Shown: positions 1 to 7,891, numbered from the stretch's first letter. The stretch: 64,000 bases of DNA from JANNBN01 sp963763885 (GCA_963763885.1 CAVXQD010000007.1:620001-684000); one strand, 5' to 3'. The notes: a model not told the origin generated them from the letters alone. A program made the numbers and translations.

Positions 1-223
1 TGGCCCAGGGGGCTGCAGCGGCAGCCCGTTCGGCGGCGATCAACCCCGCCGGCCCTCCACCGATGACAAGCACATCGACAAACAGATGGACGCGACCGTC
101 CAATTCTTCAGTGAAGGGATGGTTCCCAGTTGTCGCTGCGCTGTTTGTCATGTTCGGATTCATCAGGTTCGGATTCATCATGTTCGGATTCATCATGTTC
201 GGATTCATCATGTTCGGATTCAT
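1..223 (-). CDS. FAD/NAD(P)-binding flavoprotein, N-terminal part only (runs off the left edge)
   Basis: The minus-strand frame from ATG at 223 stays open to the window edge. Residues 51-60 read VLVIGGGPAG, the beta-alpha-beta dinucleotide-binding motif of FAD-dependent oxidoreductases, followed by an Ala-rich helix. Ahead of it lies an unusual leader in which the pentapeptide MNPNM is repeated about five times, encoded by a 15-bp tandem repeat. Because each repeat carries ATG codons, several in-frame starts exist; TTG at 103 and GTG at 73 are shorter alternatives that drop the repeats. Substrate and subfamily cannot be told from 74 residues. It is divergent from the methyltransferase at 272. 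Confidence 0.6.
   Translation of the reverse strand, partial: MNPNMMNPNMMNPNMMNPNLMNPNMTNSAATTGNHPFTEELDGRVHLFVDVLVIGGGPAGLIAAERAAAAAPWA
151..223. repeat. 15-bp tandem repeat, about 5 copies
   Basis: Units begin at 151, 166, 181, 196 and 211; the second differs at one base and the last is truncated. The array keeps the reading frame on the minus strand and encodes MNPNM/L repeats at the start of the flavoprotein. Confidence 0.9.
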
Positions 224-271
224 ATGTTCGCAGTACTTCCGTTGGGTGGTTGACCTCTAGGCTTCTGAGCT

Positions 272-1132
272 GTGACGTCCCCAAAGCACCCTTGCGCCAT
301 CTGCGGAGGGCCGACAGAACAAGTCTTCATCGTCAACTCCGTAGCAATTTGCGATTGTTCCGTTTGCGGCCACCGTCAGGCAGACCTCGCCGTCGATGCG
401 GCACATGTGCAGGAAACCTACGGCGACGACTACTTCCTCGGGGGCGGAGCTGGATACGAGGATTACACCAGTGAAGGTCCAATGCTGGTTGCCCGAGGGG
501 CAAAGTACGGCGCCATCATGGCCAAACACGCCCCTCCTTCGTCTCTGATCGATATCGGAGCGGCTGCTGGGTACCTCGCGGAAGGGATGCAGTCTGCAGG
601 TTGGTCTCCCGTCGGCATCGAGCCCAACGACATGATGGCTGCCGCCGGCCGGGCGCGGGGATTGGATGTACGCACTGGTTCGGCCGAGTCGCTGCTCCGG
701 GACATGGCACCAGCAAGCGTCGATGCCGTCAGCATGATTCAGGTCATCGCCCACCTTGGCGACCCGTTAGGCATGTTGCGCGCTTCAGCCGAGGTGGTTC
801 GCCCCGGTGGGTTACTGCTCATCGAAACATGGGACCGCGCCAGCGTCACCGCAAAACTCTTCCGTCAGAAGTGGCACGAATACAGCCCGCCAAGCGTTGT
901 CCATTGGTTCACCCGGACGGAACTGGACTCGGTTGCACGACGGGCGAATTTTTCCCGCCTGGACTCTGGTCGCTATCCGAAAGTCATCACGGCTGCGCAC
1001 GGACGCCAGCTAGTGGAACATCGTATGGGCACAGATCACTTCGTCAGCAAACTTGCAGGGCGCATCCCCGCAGGCTTAAAAGTTCCGTATCCCGGAGACG
1101 ATCTCTTCTGGACCCTCTACCGCCGCAACTAG
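272..1132 (+). CDS. Zinc-ribbon class I SAM-dependent methyltransferase
   Basis: 286 residues from a GTG start. The N-terminus has a C8-x2-C11 / C29-x2-C32 zinc-ribbon knuckle. It is followed by a class I methyltransferase core: motif I LIDIGAAAGYL at about 92-102, an acidic residue ending strand 2 (GIEPND, about 115-120) and a motif IV/post-I region around AVSMIQVIAHL. This zinc-ribbon plus Methyltransf_23 arrangement is typical of small-molecule or sugar C/O-methyltransferases; the substrate is not evident. It is divergent from the flavoprotein and convergent, 16 bp apart, with the desaturase. Confidence 0.75.
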   Translation: MTSPKHPCAICGGPTEQVFIVNSVAICDCSVCGHRQADLAVDAAHVQETYGDDYFLGGGAGYEDYTSEGPMLVARGAKYGAIMAKHAPPSSLIDIGAAAGYLAEGMQSAGWSPVGIEPNDMMAAAGRARGLDVRTGSAESLLRDMAPASVDAVSMIQVIAHLGDPLGMLRASAEVVRPGGLLLIETWDRASVTAKLFRQKWHEYSPPSVVHWFTRTELDSVARRANFSRLDSGRYPKVITAAHGRQLVEHRMGTDHFVSKLAGRIPAGLKVPYPGDDLFWTLYRRN

Positions 1133-1148
1133 AACTCGTCGGGTCAGT

Positions 1149-2306
1149 TCAGCGAGGGCCGCTCCCGGCTAGTCCGGCCGACATCCACGCTTTGCACGAA
1201 CTGAACACACCGTTGGTCCGCACCCATTGCGACGTTTCAAAATCGAACAGCTTGCAAGCCTGGGTCGCTGACAAGTAGTCCTTGAAGCGGAACGACCGTT
1301 CCAGCACGATCCCTGGGAACGCCTCGTCGATGGCCTTTGCTGCATCCGCCAATTGGTAGCAAGGGATGCGGGCATCAACGTGGTGCGGGACGTGAATGAA
1401 GATGTGGTGCAACGCAGCGTCGATGAACCACGGCGCACGCATCACCGTTGTCCCAATCAACTGGGCCTTTGAGCGCGTCCAATCCTTGCTGTCATACCAA
1501 CGAATGTCTGGCTGAACATGGTGGACGTGGACCGTTGCACCAATGATCCACGAGAACACCAGGAACGGGATCAGCACAACGCGTCCCCACATCCACAGCG
1601 CGCTTAGCACCGTGGCTTGCTGGTTCCAGCCCAGCAGCAGTGCAACGGTAGAGGCCACCACGAAGTAGGCACCGATGATTCGCCGATCCCGTGGGACCCC
1701 AGGAGCAGATTTAGTGGGTGGAGTGAAACGAATCATCTTGTTCCACCACACGTTGCGCAGGTAGTAGACGCCGGCGCCAAGGCAGGACCACTCAAGACGG
1801 TGGAGCAGACGACGCAGGCCAGAAAACTGGCTGTACTCAGCGGGCGTGACTGGATGCCAGACAAAATCCAGTCCTCGCTTCACGGTGAACCCGTGATGCA
1901 CCCGGTTATGGCCGAAGACCCACCCGTCACGAACGTGCAACGACGGCAGCATGAACACCAGCGCGACCAGACGATTCGCTCGATGGCTTGGCAGCAGCGC
2001 CTCGTGCGCAGCGTCGTGGCCGATGACGAACATCGCGCTCACCGCGATGCCAGCAAGGACCGACAGCAGCAATCCCACGGCCCAGCTGCGAGTCCAGACG
2101 GCCAGTCCAATGAGACCGAGATACAGCAGTGCGTCAATCACCACCAACTGCAACCCACGCCGCATGCTGCGTTGGTAGCAAACCTCGGGAATGCGCTTGC
2201 GTACCTCTTCCAGCGAAGGAAGACCTTCGGGCGCGTCCAAGGTGGGCAAGTTCAGTGTTGACGCGTTCAGGGTGGATGGAGCCATCCAGACAAGCGTGCT
2301 GGGCAA
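1149..2306 (-). CDS. Membrane fatty-acid desaturase (PF00487 type)
   Basis: Di-iron membrane desaturase. It has three histidine boxes: HDAAHE (about 97-102), HNRVHH (about 133-138) and HVPHH near residue 315. Hydrophobic segments lie at about 55-95 and 215-260. The listed start is TTG; ATG at 2285 (seven residues shorter) is at least as likely, and no clear ribosome site separates them. It lies 50 bp downstream of a TetR regulator on the same strand, so co-transcription is likely. Electron donor and regiospecificity cannot be read from sequence. A second, only distantly similar desaturase is at 19870-20856. Confidence 0.85.
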   Translation of the reverse strand: MPSTLVWMAPSTLNASTLNLPTLDAPEGLPSLEEVRKRIPEVCYQRSMRRGLQLVVIDALLYLGLIGLAVWTRSWAVGLLLSVLAGIAVSAMFVIGHDAAHEALLPSHRANRLVALVFMLPSLHVRDGWVFGHNRVHHGFTVKRGLDFVWHPVTPAEYSQFSGLRRLLHRLEWSCLGAGVYYLRNVWWNKMIRFTPPTKSAPGVPRDRRIIGAYFVVASTVALLLGWNQQATVLSALWMWGRVVLIPFLVFSWIIGATVHVHHVQPDIRWYDSKDWTRSKAQLIGTTVMRAPWFIDAALHHIFIHVPHHVDARIPCYQLADAAKAIDEAFPGIVLERSFRFKDYLSATQACKLFDFETSQWVRTNGVFSSCKAWMSAGLAGSGPR

Positions 2307-2355
2307 CGCTCGCAGCCATTAGGGCCGTTAGTCCCGAGGTAACGGGCGAAAAGGC

Positions 2356-2964
2356 CTAAATGGTTGGGCGACCCCGGCGGCGCAGATCGTCGAGGTGGAC
2401 GTCCATCGCTTCGAGCTGACGTTCGTCGGTCCAATAGTCACGGTCGAACAACGCCTGCAACGAGATGCCGTCGTTCAGCGCTAACAACCGATTGGCCTCC
2501 AGCTCGGCATCGACCGACGGGTCTAGCTCGCCGTCCTCGATTGCCTGTTCAAGTGCACCTCGCAACAACGCACGGAGACGACCGTCGTGCAGCTGATATT
2601 CCTTCCGCAGTCGACGGGCAATGAGCGCCTCTGCGCCGTACAGCAGCCAAATGCGGTTCTCCCGCGAACGGGTCTTGTCCATCGGCAACAGTTCCGACGC
2701 CATCACGTGAGCTGCTTTCAACCCACGATGCGTTTCGCTGAGCGCAGCCATCCGGCCAGTGGCATTGGTCATGCACCAACCGAGAGCGGCCACAAGAACA
2801 TCGGCCCGGGTGCCGAAGTAGTGGCCAATGATGCCGGTGGAATACCCAGCTTCTTTCGCAATTTCTCGAAGGGTTGCGCCCTCGATGCCTTCGCGGTCAA
2901 TGACCTTGACAGCAGCGCGCGCAAGGTCGGATCGTCGTTCGTCGTGGTCAACGATCTTGGGCAC
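2356..2964 (-). CDS. TetR family transcriptional regulator
   Basis: An N-terminal helix-turn-helix (GATLREIAKEAGYSTGIIGHYF) fits the TetR recognition helix, followed by an all-helical ligand-binding domain (BetI-like TetR_C_6 flavour). I start at GTG 2964, giving VPKIVDHDERR as is usual for this group; a TTG seven codons upstream at 2985 also keeps the frame. It is upstream of the desaturase and divergent from the aminotransferase at 3208. The inverted repeat at 3053-3070 is a candidate operator. Probable role: repression of the desaturase operon in response to a lipid-derived ligand (inference). Confidence 0.85.
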   Translation of the reverse strand: MPKIVDHDERRSDLARAAVKVIDREGIEGATLREIAKEAGYSTGIIGHYFGTRADVLVAALGWCMTNATGRMAALSETHRGLKAAHVMASELLPMDKTRSRENRIWLLYGAEALIARRLRKEYQLHDGRLRALLRGALEQAIEDGELDPSVDAELEANRLLALNDGISLQALFDRDYWTDERQLEAMDVHLDDLRRRGRPTI

Positions 2965-3052
2965 TTCTGAAAACGCTACCAGCAACCGGTTACGCGCACC
3001 TCACCTCCCGTCGCAACGCAGTGTGCTCGAAATGGGCGAAAACGCGCACGTT

Positions 3053-3070
3053 CGTTACAAAACGGTAACG
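3053..3070. promoter_or_regulatory. Inverted repeat, candidate TetR operator
   Basis: Arms CGTTAC (3053-3058) and GTAACG (3065-3070) with a 6-nt spacer lie in the divergent region between the TetR gene and the aminotransferase. A second short palindrome, AACCGGTT, is at 2984-2991. Confidence 0.4.
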
Positions 3071-3142
3071 CCAGAGAACTTCCATTGGAAACGGTGGCCT
3101 GGTAAGGTTATTGCATCACCGTCCAAGAAACACGCAGGACAA

Positions 3143-3198
3143 CCTGAGCAACTCTGCTCGGGCCCCGTGGGAACGAAGAAACGGCCATAGGCCGGGGG
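3143..3198 (+). promoter_or_regulatory. Candidate structured 5' leader of the aminotransferase gene
   Basis: Two stem-loops precede the start at 3208. One pairs 3143-3150 with 3155-3162 (8 bp, 4-nt loop). The other pairs 3182-3186 with 3190-3194 inside an outer CCCC/GGGG helix (3163-3166 with 3195-3198) around an A-rich internal loop. I do not recognise a known riboswitch class; it could simply be a structured leader. Confidence 0.3.
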
Positions 3199-3207
3199 TG
3201 CTTTATC

Positions 3208-4572
3208 ATGACGACCGTAACCCGTGCTCGATTGAGCGTGAGGGCCAAGGAGATCACCGCAGCCGAGCTAGAGCGCTACACAGCGCTTACGCCAGGCTCC
3301 CAACGGGCCAATGCTCATGCCCGCCAGGTCATCCCACTCGGGGTGCCCTCCAGTTTTCAGGCTTACGATCCGTGGCCTGTAGTCGCCGCCAGAGGCGCTG
3401 GCGCAACCTTGTGGGATGTCGACGGCAATGACTACGTTGACTTCAACATGGGCTTCGGCGCTCTGTATGTCGGCCATCACCACCCGCTGCTCACCGCAGC
3501 ACTGCACCGCCAGATTGAGAACGGCATCCTGTTCGTCACACCATGTGAGAGCAATGCGTCCGTCGGAGAGCTGTTGCGCGGCCGTTTCGGACATGACCAG
3601 TGGCGATTCACCAACTCCGGCACCGAGGCCACGATGGATGCAATCCGTCTTGCCCGCGGGTTCACCGGCCGTACCAAAATCGTGAAGGTTGAGGGCGGCT
3701 ATCACGGCCACCACGACTCCATCATGGTGTCGCAGAAGCCCTCCCTCGATAAGGCTGGCCCAGCCGAAGCGCCGTACTCCGTTGCATCCAGCGCCGGGCT
3801 TGCCGCAGGCACCGTTGAACAGGTCCTGGTTGTTCAATACAACGATCCCGACGCGTTGCGTACGGCTTTGTCGAACTACGACATCGCAGCGTTCATTGTG
3901 GAACCGGTGATGGAGAACATCGGCATTTGCTTGCCACATAACGGCTACCTCGAATCGGCAAAACAGATCTGCGCCGAGCACGGCACAATGCTGATTTTCG
4001 ATGAAGTCAAGACGGGCATCACTGCCGCCCCAGGTGGCGCAGCCGGCCACTTCGGAGTTCGGCCAGACATCACATGCCTTGCGAAGTCCATTGGTGGCGG
4101 CCTTCCTCTCGGCGCATTCGGCGCTCGGACCGAAATCATGAATCAGATCTCTGACATGAAAGTTGTTCATCAGGGCACATTCAACGGAAACCCGTTGTCC
4201 ATGGCTGCTGCCACCGCAACGCTCACCGAGATCTGTACCCAGGATGCGTTCGATCGCACAGCCCAACTCAACGCCGGCATGCTTGCCGACGCCCAGCGGG
4301 TCATCGACGAATACGACCTGCCGGCGCACACCGTACAAATGGGTGCCAAGGGCTGCGTCACGTGGTCAGACACGCCGGTGCGCAACTACCGGGATTACAA
4401 GGCAACTGACTTCGACATTGCGTTCGCCCAGTGGATCTACGGCATCAACCGCGGCATCCTGCTTCCGCCAGGCCTTGACGAGCAATGGCTTGTCTCGGTG
4501 CAGCACACGCAGGCCGAAGCCGACCACAACTCAGAGGTATTTGAGTCCTTCGCAAAAGAACTCACCAGCTGA
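3208..4572 (+). CDS. Class III PLP aminotransferase, glutamate-1-semialdehyde aminomutase-like
   Basis: 454 residues of the class III aminotransferase fold. FTNSGTEATMDAIRLAR holds the phosphate-binding Ser/Thr region. D265 in LIFDEVKTG contacts the pyridine nitrogen, and K293 in CLAKSIGGGLPLGAFG is the Schiff-base lysine. Overall pattern and motif spacing are closest to HemL, but it is about 25 residues longer and the window holds no other haem-synthesis gene, so it is probably one of the HemL-like catabolic aminotransferases common in actinobacteria. A 3' terminator (4592-4624) separates it from the MenJ-like gene. Confidence 0.8.
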   Translation: MTTVTRARLSVRAKEITAAELERYTALTPGSQRANAHARQVIPLGVPSSFQAYDPWPVVAARGAGATLWDVDGNDYVDFNMGFGALYVGHHHPLLTAALHRQIENGILFVTPCESNASVGELLRGRFGHDQWRFTNSGTEATMDAIRLARGFTGRTKIVKVEGGYHGHHDSIMVSQKPSLDKAGPAEAPYSVASSAGLAAGTVEQVLVVQYNDPDALRTALSNYDIAAFIVEPVMENIGICLPHNGYLESAKQICAEHGTMLIFDEVKTGITAAPGGAAGHFGVRPDITCLAKSIGGGLPLGAFGARTEIMNQISDMKVVHQGTFNGNPLSMAAATATLTEICTQDAFDRTAQLNAGMLADAQRVIDEYDLPAHTVQMGAKGCVTWSDTPVRNYRDYKATDFDIAFAQWIYGINRGILLPPGLDEQWLVSVQHTQAEADHNSEVFESFAKELTS

Positions 4573-4591
4573 GCTCACACTCAACTGCCCG

Positions 4592-4628
4592 CAGCCCCGT
4601 TGTCCCTCAGGGATCACGGGGCTGTTTC
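4592..4628 (+). terminator. Rho-independent terminator after the aminotransferase
   Basis: A perfect 9-bp stem (4592-4600 with 4616-4624, CAGCCCCGT/ACGGGGCTG) is followed by a short T-run, 20 bp after the stop codon. Confidence 0.75.
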
Positions 4629-4780
4629 GCGTCCGGATTGAAAACTGGCGAGTTGCGGTCCGCGTATCCCCGCCCGAGTATCAAGTCCGGGTAACGGTCC
4701 AGGGTCAGCGTCTGGCAAGGTTGTGGAGTGCACCAACGCAACAACATTTGGCTGATCACAGCGCCGGAGAACCTGTCCCT

Positions 4781-6004
4781 ATGACACAGACCGCTGACCT
4801 GCTGATTATTGGTGGAGGGCCTGCCGGGGCAGCCGCTGCCATCTGGGCCGCCAGGCAGGGCGCCCGGGTCGTCGTGTTCGAAAAAGGCCCGCACGGGCGG
4901 GACAAGACCTGTGGCGACGGGCTCACACCTCGCGCCGTAGCTGCACTCACGGAGCTGAAGGTCGAATTGGAAGGCGCGCATCGTATCGATGGGCTGCGGA
5001 TGATCGCCGGCAAAAAGACCAGGGAGCTGGCCTGGCCAACAACCGACCGTTTCCCGGGTCACGGTGCGGTGCTGCCACGCAAGCAGCTCGACGCGCAACT
5101 CATCGACGCAGCCGCGCACGCAGGGGCCGATGTGCGGTTCAGCAGTGAGGCGCTCCCCATCCTCGACGCCGACGGCCGTGTCACCGGCGTGCGCGTTGGC
5201 CAGGACCACTGGGAGGCGCCCATGACCATCCTGGCGGCAGGTGCACCTGGAGCCGCTGCCCGGTTGCTGGGAGCCGAGAGGGTGGAAGACGAGACGTTTG
5301 GGTTAGCTATCCGTGCATACGCTCCGTCACCTCGCCATGCCGACCGCCACCTTGAGGCGTGCCTCAGCATCACTGACGAATTCGGCACTGCCGTTCCCGG
5401 GTACGGCTGGATGTTCCCGTGTGGGGACGGCACGGTCAACATCGGCGTTGGCGCGTTGTCAACCATGAAGGGCTTCAAGAAGCTCAACCTCAACAAATTG
5501 ATCGACTCATATGCGCGCATAGTGAAGGAGCCGTGGGGTCTTGGCGAGTTCACTGAAAAGCCACGCGCCTGGCGGTTGCCCATGAGCGTTCAGAAACGGT
5601 CGGGGCCCGGCTGGATGGCCATTGGCGACGCAGCTGGTTTGGTCAACCCAATGAACGGCGAAGGTATCGACTACGGCCTGGAAAGCGGCATGTTGGCTGC
5701 CGATCAGTTCATCATCAACCCAGACACCGCCGCTGCCCGCTATGACCAACTGGTCGGCGAGCGCTACGACGGCTTCCTGCGCACGGGACGGCGTTTCAGC
5801 TTCATCATCGGCCATCCCCTGCTCTTGCGCGGTGGGCTGCGTGTCGCAGTAGGAACCCAGGCAGCAGCAGACATCACGTTGGCGGTGATGGGCAACCTGA
5901 TCGATTCACAGACCCCTGGCGCAGCGGGCCGTGTACTGCGCTTCGCCGACAAAACACTGGCGCTGGCCGACCCACTGCTCCGCCGCACCCGCGCCAAGGC
6001 CTAA
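4781..6004 (+). CDS. menJ: Geranylgeranyl-reductase family flavoenzyme, MenJ-like (menaquinone isoprenoid reductase)
   Basis: 407 residues from ATG 4781. An FAD-binding motif IIGGGPAGAAAAIWAARQGA opens the protein, followed by the family motif DKTCGDGLTPRAV, the PGYGWMFPCGDGTVNIGVG strand and the GDAAGLVNPMNGEGIDYGLESG FAD loop. These match in order and spacing the actinobacterial MenJ group, which saturates an isoprene unit of menaquinone at the membrane. An upstream frame extension to 4163 runs through the aminotransferase and terminator and is not used. The gene appears monocistronic. Related archaeal-type lipid geranylgeranyl reductases remain an alternative. Confidence 0.8.
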   Translation: MTQTADLLIIGGGPAGAAAAIWAARQGARVVVFEKGPHGRDKTCGDGLTPRAVAALTELKVELEGAHRIDGLRMIAGKKTRELAWPTTDRFPGHGAVLPRKQLDAQLIDAAAHAGADVRFSSEALPILDADGRVTGVRVGQDHWEAPMTILAAGAPGAAARLLGAERVEDETFGLAIRAYAPSPRHADRHLEACLSITDEFGTAVPGYGWMFPCGDGTVNIGVGALSTMKGFKKLNLNKLIDSYARIVKEPWGLGEFTEKPRAWRLPMSVQKRSGPGWMAIGDAAGLVNPMNGEGIDYGLESGMLAADQFIINPDTAAARYDQLVGERYDGFLRTGRRFSFIIGHPLLLRGGLRVAVGTQAAADITLAVMGNLIDSQTPGAAGRVLRFADKTLALADPLLRRTRAKA

Positions 6005-6012
6005 CCCGTCTG

Positions 6013-6025
6013 CCAAGCGGCTTGG
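6013..6025 (+). terminator. Weak hairpin after the menJ-like gene
   Basis: CCAAG/CTTGG stem with a 3-nt loop, 8 bp after the stop and lacking a T-run. A second weak hairpin (6036-6042 with 6065-6071) sits between this gene and the convergent RHS locus. Confidence 0.3.
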
Positions 6026-6077
6026 GGGTTGCGAAGACTCGCTCCAGTGCGGAGGATTCGTGTTGCGAGTCGAACAT

Positions 6078-6227
6078 CTACTGGGCTGTTTCAATGAAAA
6101 CGACGTACTCATTCTTCTTGCGTTCTACTCCGCAACGGGGAGAAGGGTCGGTTTTGTCGATCTTGTAGTCGACGCCTTCCACCAGCACGGTTTTCGTGTC
6201 GACTCGAACGATCTTGGACACCGACAT
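6078..6227 (-). CDS. Small protein of 49 residues, last gene of the RHS locus
   Basis: ATG at 6227 follows the TGA of the preceding frame by only three bases, so translation is probably coupled. The product is 49 residues, charged, with no signal peptide (starts MSVSKIVRVDTKTVLVEGVD) and one cysteine. It matches no family I recognise. Tight coupling to the upstream small lipoprotein frame is the main support. Confidence 0.45.
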   Translation of the reverse strand: MSVSKIVRVDTKTVLVEGVDYKIDKTDPSPRCGVERKKNEYVVFIETAQ

Positions 6228-6230
6228 GGT

Positions 6231-6461
6231 TCAACAGCGTTCATCGCTGTATCCATCCGCCCGTGCCTGTTCGAATTCCTGTCCCGGTTCGAGCGGATAC
6301 GGCACCCGTCCGTATATCCCGTGGACTTCTGTCTTATAAGGCAGATCATTGCGAATTAAGGAGAAGTAGTCAGTCTCGCCGCGTTCTTTGGGTTGACACC
6401 CGCCAAGTAGTGCCAGCGCAGCGACAATGGCTCCGAAGCACCAGCAACGACACCTCTGCAC
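6231..6461 (-). CDS. Putative small lipoprotein, RHS locus
   Basis: 76 residues from GTG 6461. Residues 9-22 form a hydrophobic stretch ending in the lipobox LLGGC, followed by a charged mature part. It overlaps the 3' end of the previous immunity-like gene by 92 nt in another frame, which is unusual. Either it is a separate lipoprotein, or its 3' half is the out-of-frame tail of that gene after an indel. The tight TGA-ACC-ATG junction to the next small gene supports this frame at the 3' end. Confidence 0.4.
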   Translation of the reverse strand: MQRCRCWCFGAIVAALALLGGCQPKERGETDYFSLIRNDLPYKTEVHGIYGRVPYPLEPGQEFEQARADGYSDERC

Positions 6462-6600
6462 AACTCAGTTCATCAACCGAGAACTCCTCAGGCCCGCCGA
6501 ACGTTTCGAGAAAACCTCGTGTAAGGCGAGGTCCATCAGACCCGCATGCCGCGACCGACAGGCCAAAAATGCAGAGGAGCACGGGCAGTATTCGCATCAC
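6370..6600 (-). CDS. Small lipoprotein, immunity-like (partner of orphan tip 3)
   Basis: GTG 6600 overlaps the stop of the preceding tip gene in a GTGA quartet; ATG at 6597 is also possible. The N-terminus is a lipoprotein signal peptide (hydrophobic ILPVLLCIFGLSVAAC). The segment FLETFGGPEEFSVDELSC parallels VVENYGGPGQLSQAEKEC of the lipoprotein at 8631-9047, the immunity-like partner of the first tip. It is half the length of that homologue, so it is probably truncated or frameshifted. Inferred role: a surface lipoprotein protecting against the paired toxin. Confidence 0.55.
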   Translation of the reverse strand: MMRILPVLLCIFGLSVAACGSDGPRLTRGFLETFGGPEEFSVDELSCAEVSLLVLRSHCRCAGTTWRVSTQRTRRD

Positions 6601-6863
6601 TTGATTTTGTTCCCAGTTGAGTTCCAGAAGGTAGGGCCCTTCGCATTCCAGTACCTAGTTTCGTTTTCCCAGTATCGAATGGAACCTTTGCCCTCCGTCC
6701 CGTTTGGGTGGATCTCCCTCAGCTGCAATCCTCGAGCAGTCGCGTCGAAATAACGACAAGAGTGACCAGCGCAACCACGATCAACAACCGGCGCTTCATC
6801 AAATTGGTCTTTCATCGAGCAAACCTTGGCGGTGAGCCTCCACGCAAAGTGCAGCCGCAACAA
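6597..6863 (-). CDS. Orphan C-terminal tip related to the RHS tip (tip 3)
   Basis: Its last about 45 residues share the pattern I-x2-NG-x-EG-x-GS-x-RYW-x(4,5)-YW-x-AKG-x2-FW with the C-terminus of the RHS protein at 9044-11344. This is the displaced-tip arrangement seen downstream of rhs genes. ATG at 6815 is a likelier start than the listed one. A short hydrophobic frame (6719-6799) overlaps in a different phase and could be a lost signal anchor, so this copy may be degenerate. No catalytic family recognised. Confidence 0.5.
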   Translation of the reverse strand: MLRLHFAWRLTAKVCSMKDQFDEAPVVDRGCAGHSCRYFDATARGLQLREIHPNGTEGKGSIRYWENETRYWNAKGPTFWNSTGNKIK

Positions 6864-6925
6864 CGCACAATCGAAATCGAAGTATCCGCCCAGCGAAGGC
6901 GCAACCAGTTTTGCCTTCCGTACCG

Positions 6926-7891
6926 TTACGGTTCAAGGCGGACGGCACCGTCGCTGTACATGACAATTTGCTTTTGTCCGAATCTCTCAAGAAGACACGG
7001 GTCATGAGTCGACAGTCCTGTGTCGAGGTTCATGGAATTGCATTGCCCGTCTTGAACGATGAACGACTGAGATCGAGACACCACGAATAGGTCTCCATCG
7101 ACGCGGCGCAGCTCGCCCCGCTCACCGTCTACCTCGATGATGGTGCGCCCTCCTGACCATCCGAGCATCGCGGCGTCGGACAAGCCTGGCGCGAGTCCCA
7201 CAGTCCGTGACCACGCACGCCCATCCCACTCGAACCACTCCAGTCTTCTATTGACCCTGAACTGAACGCGTAGCCGTCCGTCAGACAGTGGAAACATCGC
7301 GATGGCGTCATAGCCCGGGGCAACCAAAGGAAGAACATCAAGAGTGTTGGAGAGCGGGTCAAGGCAGGAGATATTTCTGTCTTTCGACCCCGGCCGGGTG
7401 GACAACGCTTCGAAATAGACACATCTTCGCCCTTCGGCCACTTCCTCGACTCCGCCACCAGTCGGAACGAACCGCACGCTGCCGTCCACTATTCGGAAGG
7501 TAACAAAACCTGCAGAAGCTGACACAGGGGCGTTATCGTCATCTGCCGCGTAAACGAGGGTTCCACCAACCAACATCAGTACATCGACCCGACTCGGTTC
7601 AAAGAGTGGGGCTCGGGTCGACTGAGCAACATCGGCGAGAAGAACGGTGCGACCGTCGGCGAGCAACTCCGACAGCGTCGACCCGGTTCGTCTGATGCGA
7701 TGTCCAAGAACGAACGCCCGCCCACCCTCGACGCGAATGTCTCGCACCTCTTGTGAGGCGCCACCTGCGGGCTCAATGAGCTTCGACCCGTTGGGTACCA
7801 ACGGTCTCGTTGTGGCAAACCACAACAAGACCCCGAGACCAACCGCTCCGATACCTGTTCCAACCGCCAGTACTCGCCGAAACGGAATCAT
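6926..7891 (-). CDS. Membrane-anchored extracytoplasmic protein, immunity-like partner of tip 2
   Basis: I start at ATG 7891, which overlaps the stop of the preceding tip gene in an ATGA quartet. The longer frame from 7951 would overlap that gene by 64 nt. The product is 321 residues: one N-terminal transmembrane segment (about 8-28), then a beta-rich domain with repeated short strand motifs suggestive of a propeller-like fold and two pairs of cysteines. No enzyme motif is visible. Position immediately after a toxin-tip gene suggests an immunity role, though it is large for that; this is inference. Confidence 0.55.
   Translation of the reverse strand: MIPFRRVLAVGTGIGAVGLGVLLWFATTRPLVPNGSKLIEPAGGASQEVRDIRVEGGRAFVLGHRIRRTGSTLSELLADGRTVLLADVAQSTRAPLFEPSRVDVLMLVGGTLVYAADDDNAPVSASAGFVTFRIVDGSVRFVPTGGGVEEVAEGRRCVYFEALSTRPGSKDRNISCLDPLSNTLDVLPLVAPGYDAIAMFPLSDGRLRVQFRVNRRLEWFEWDGRAWSRTVGLAPGLSDAAMLGWSGGRTIIEVDGERGELRRVDGDLFVVSRSQSFIVQDGQCNSMNLDTGLSTHDPCLLERFGQKQIVMYSDGAVRLEP

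Noticed and set aside
151..223. CRISPR-like array
   Set aside because: 15-bp units are contiguous with no spacers and preserve a coding frame.
63..260. Plus-strand ORF with repeated FGFIM
   Set aside because: Arises from the 15-bp tandem repeat; the minus frame continues into a clear FAD-binding motif and is the coding one.
3143..3198. Known riboswitch (TPP, ZTP, SAM, guanidine, glycine)
   Set aside because: None of the conserved cores I can recall for these classes is present.
3268..4338. 356-codon minus-strand ORF
   Set aside because: Exact shadow of the aminotransferase gene, which carries full catalytic motifs.
3208..4572. HemL of tetrapyrrole synthesis
   Set aside because: Motifs are HemL-like but length, context and lack of other haem genes make a catabolic paralogue as likely; left unnamed.
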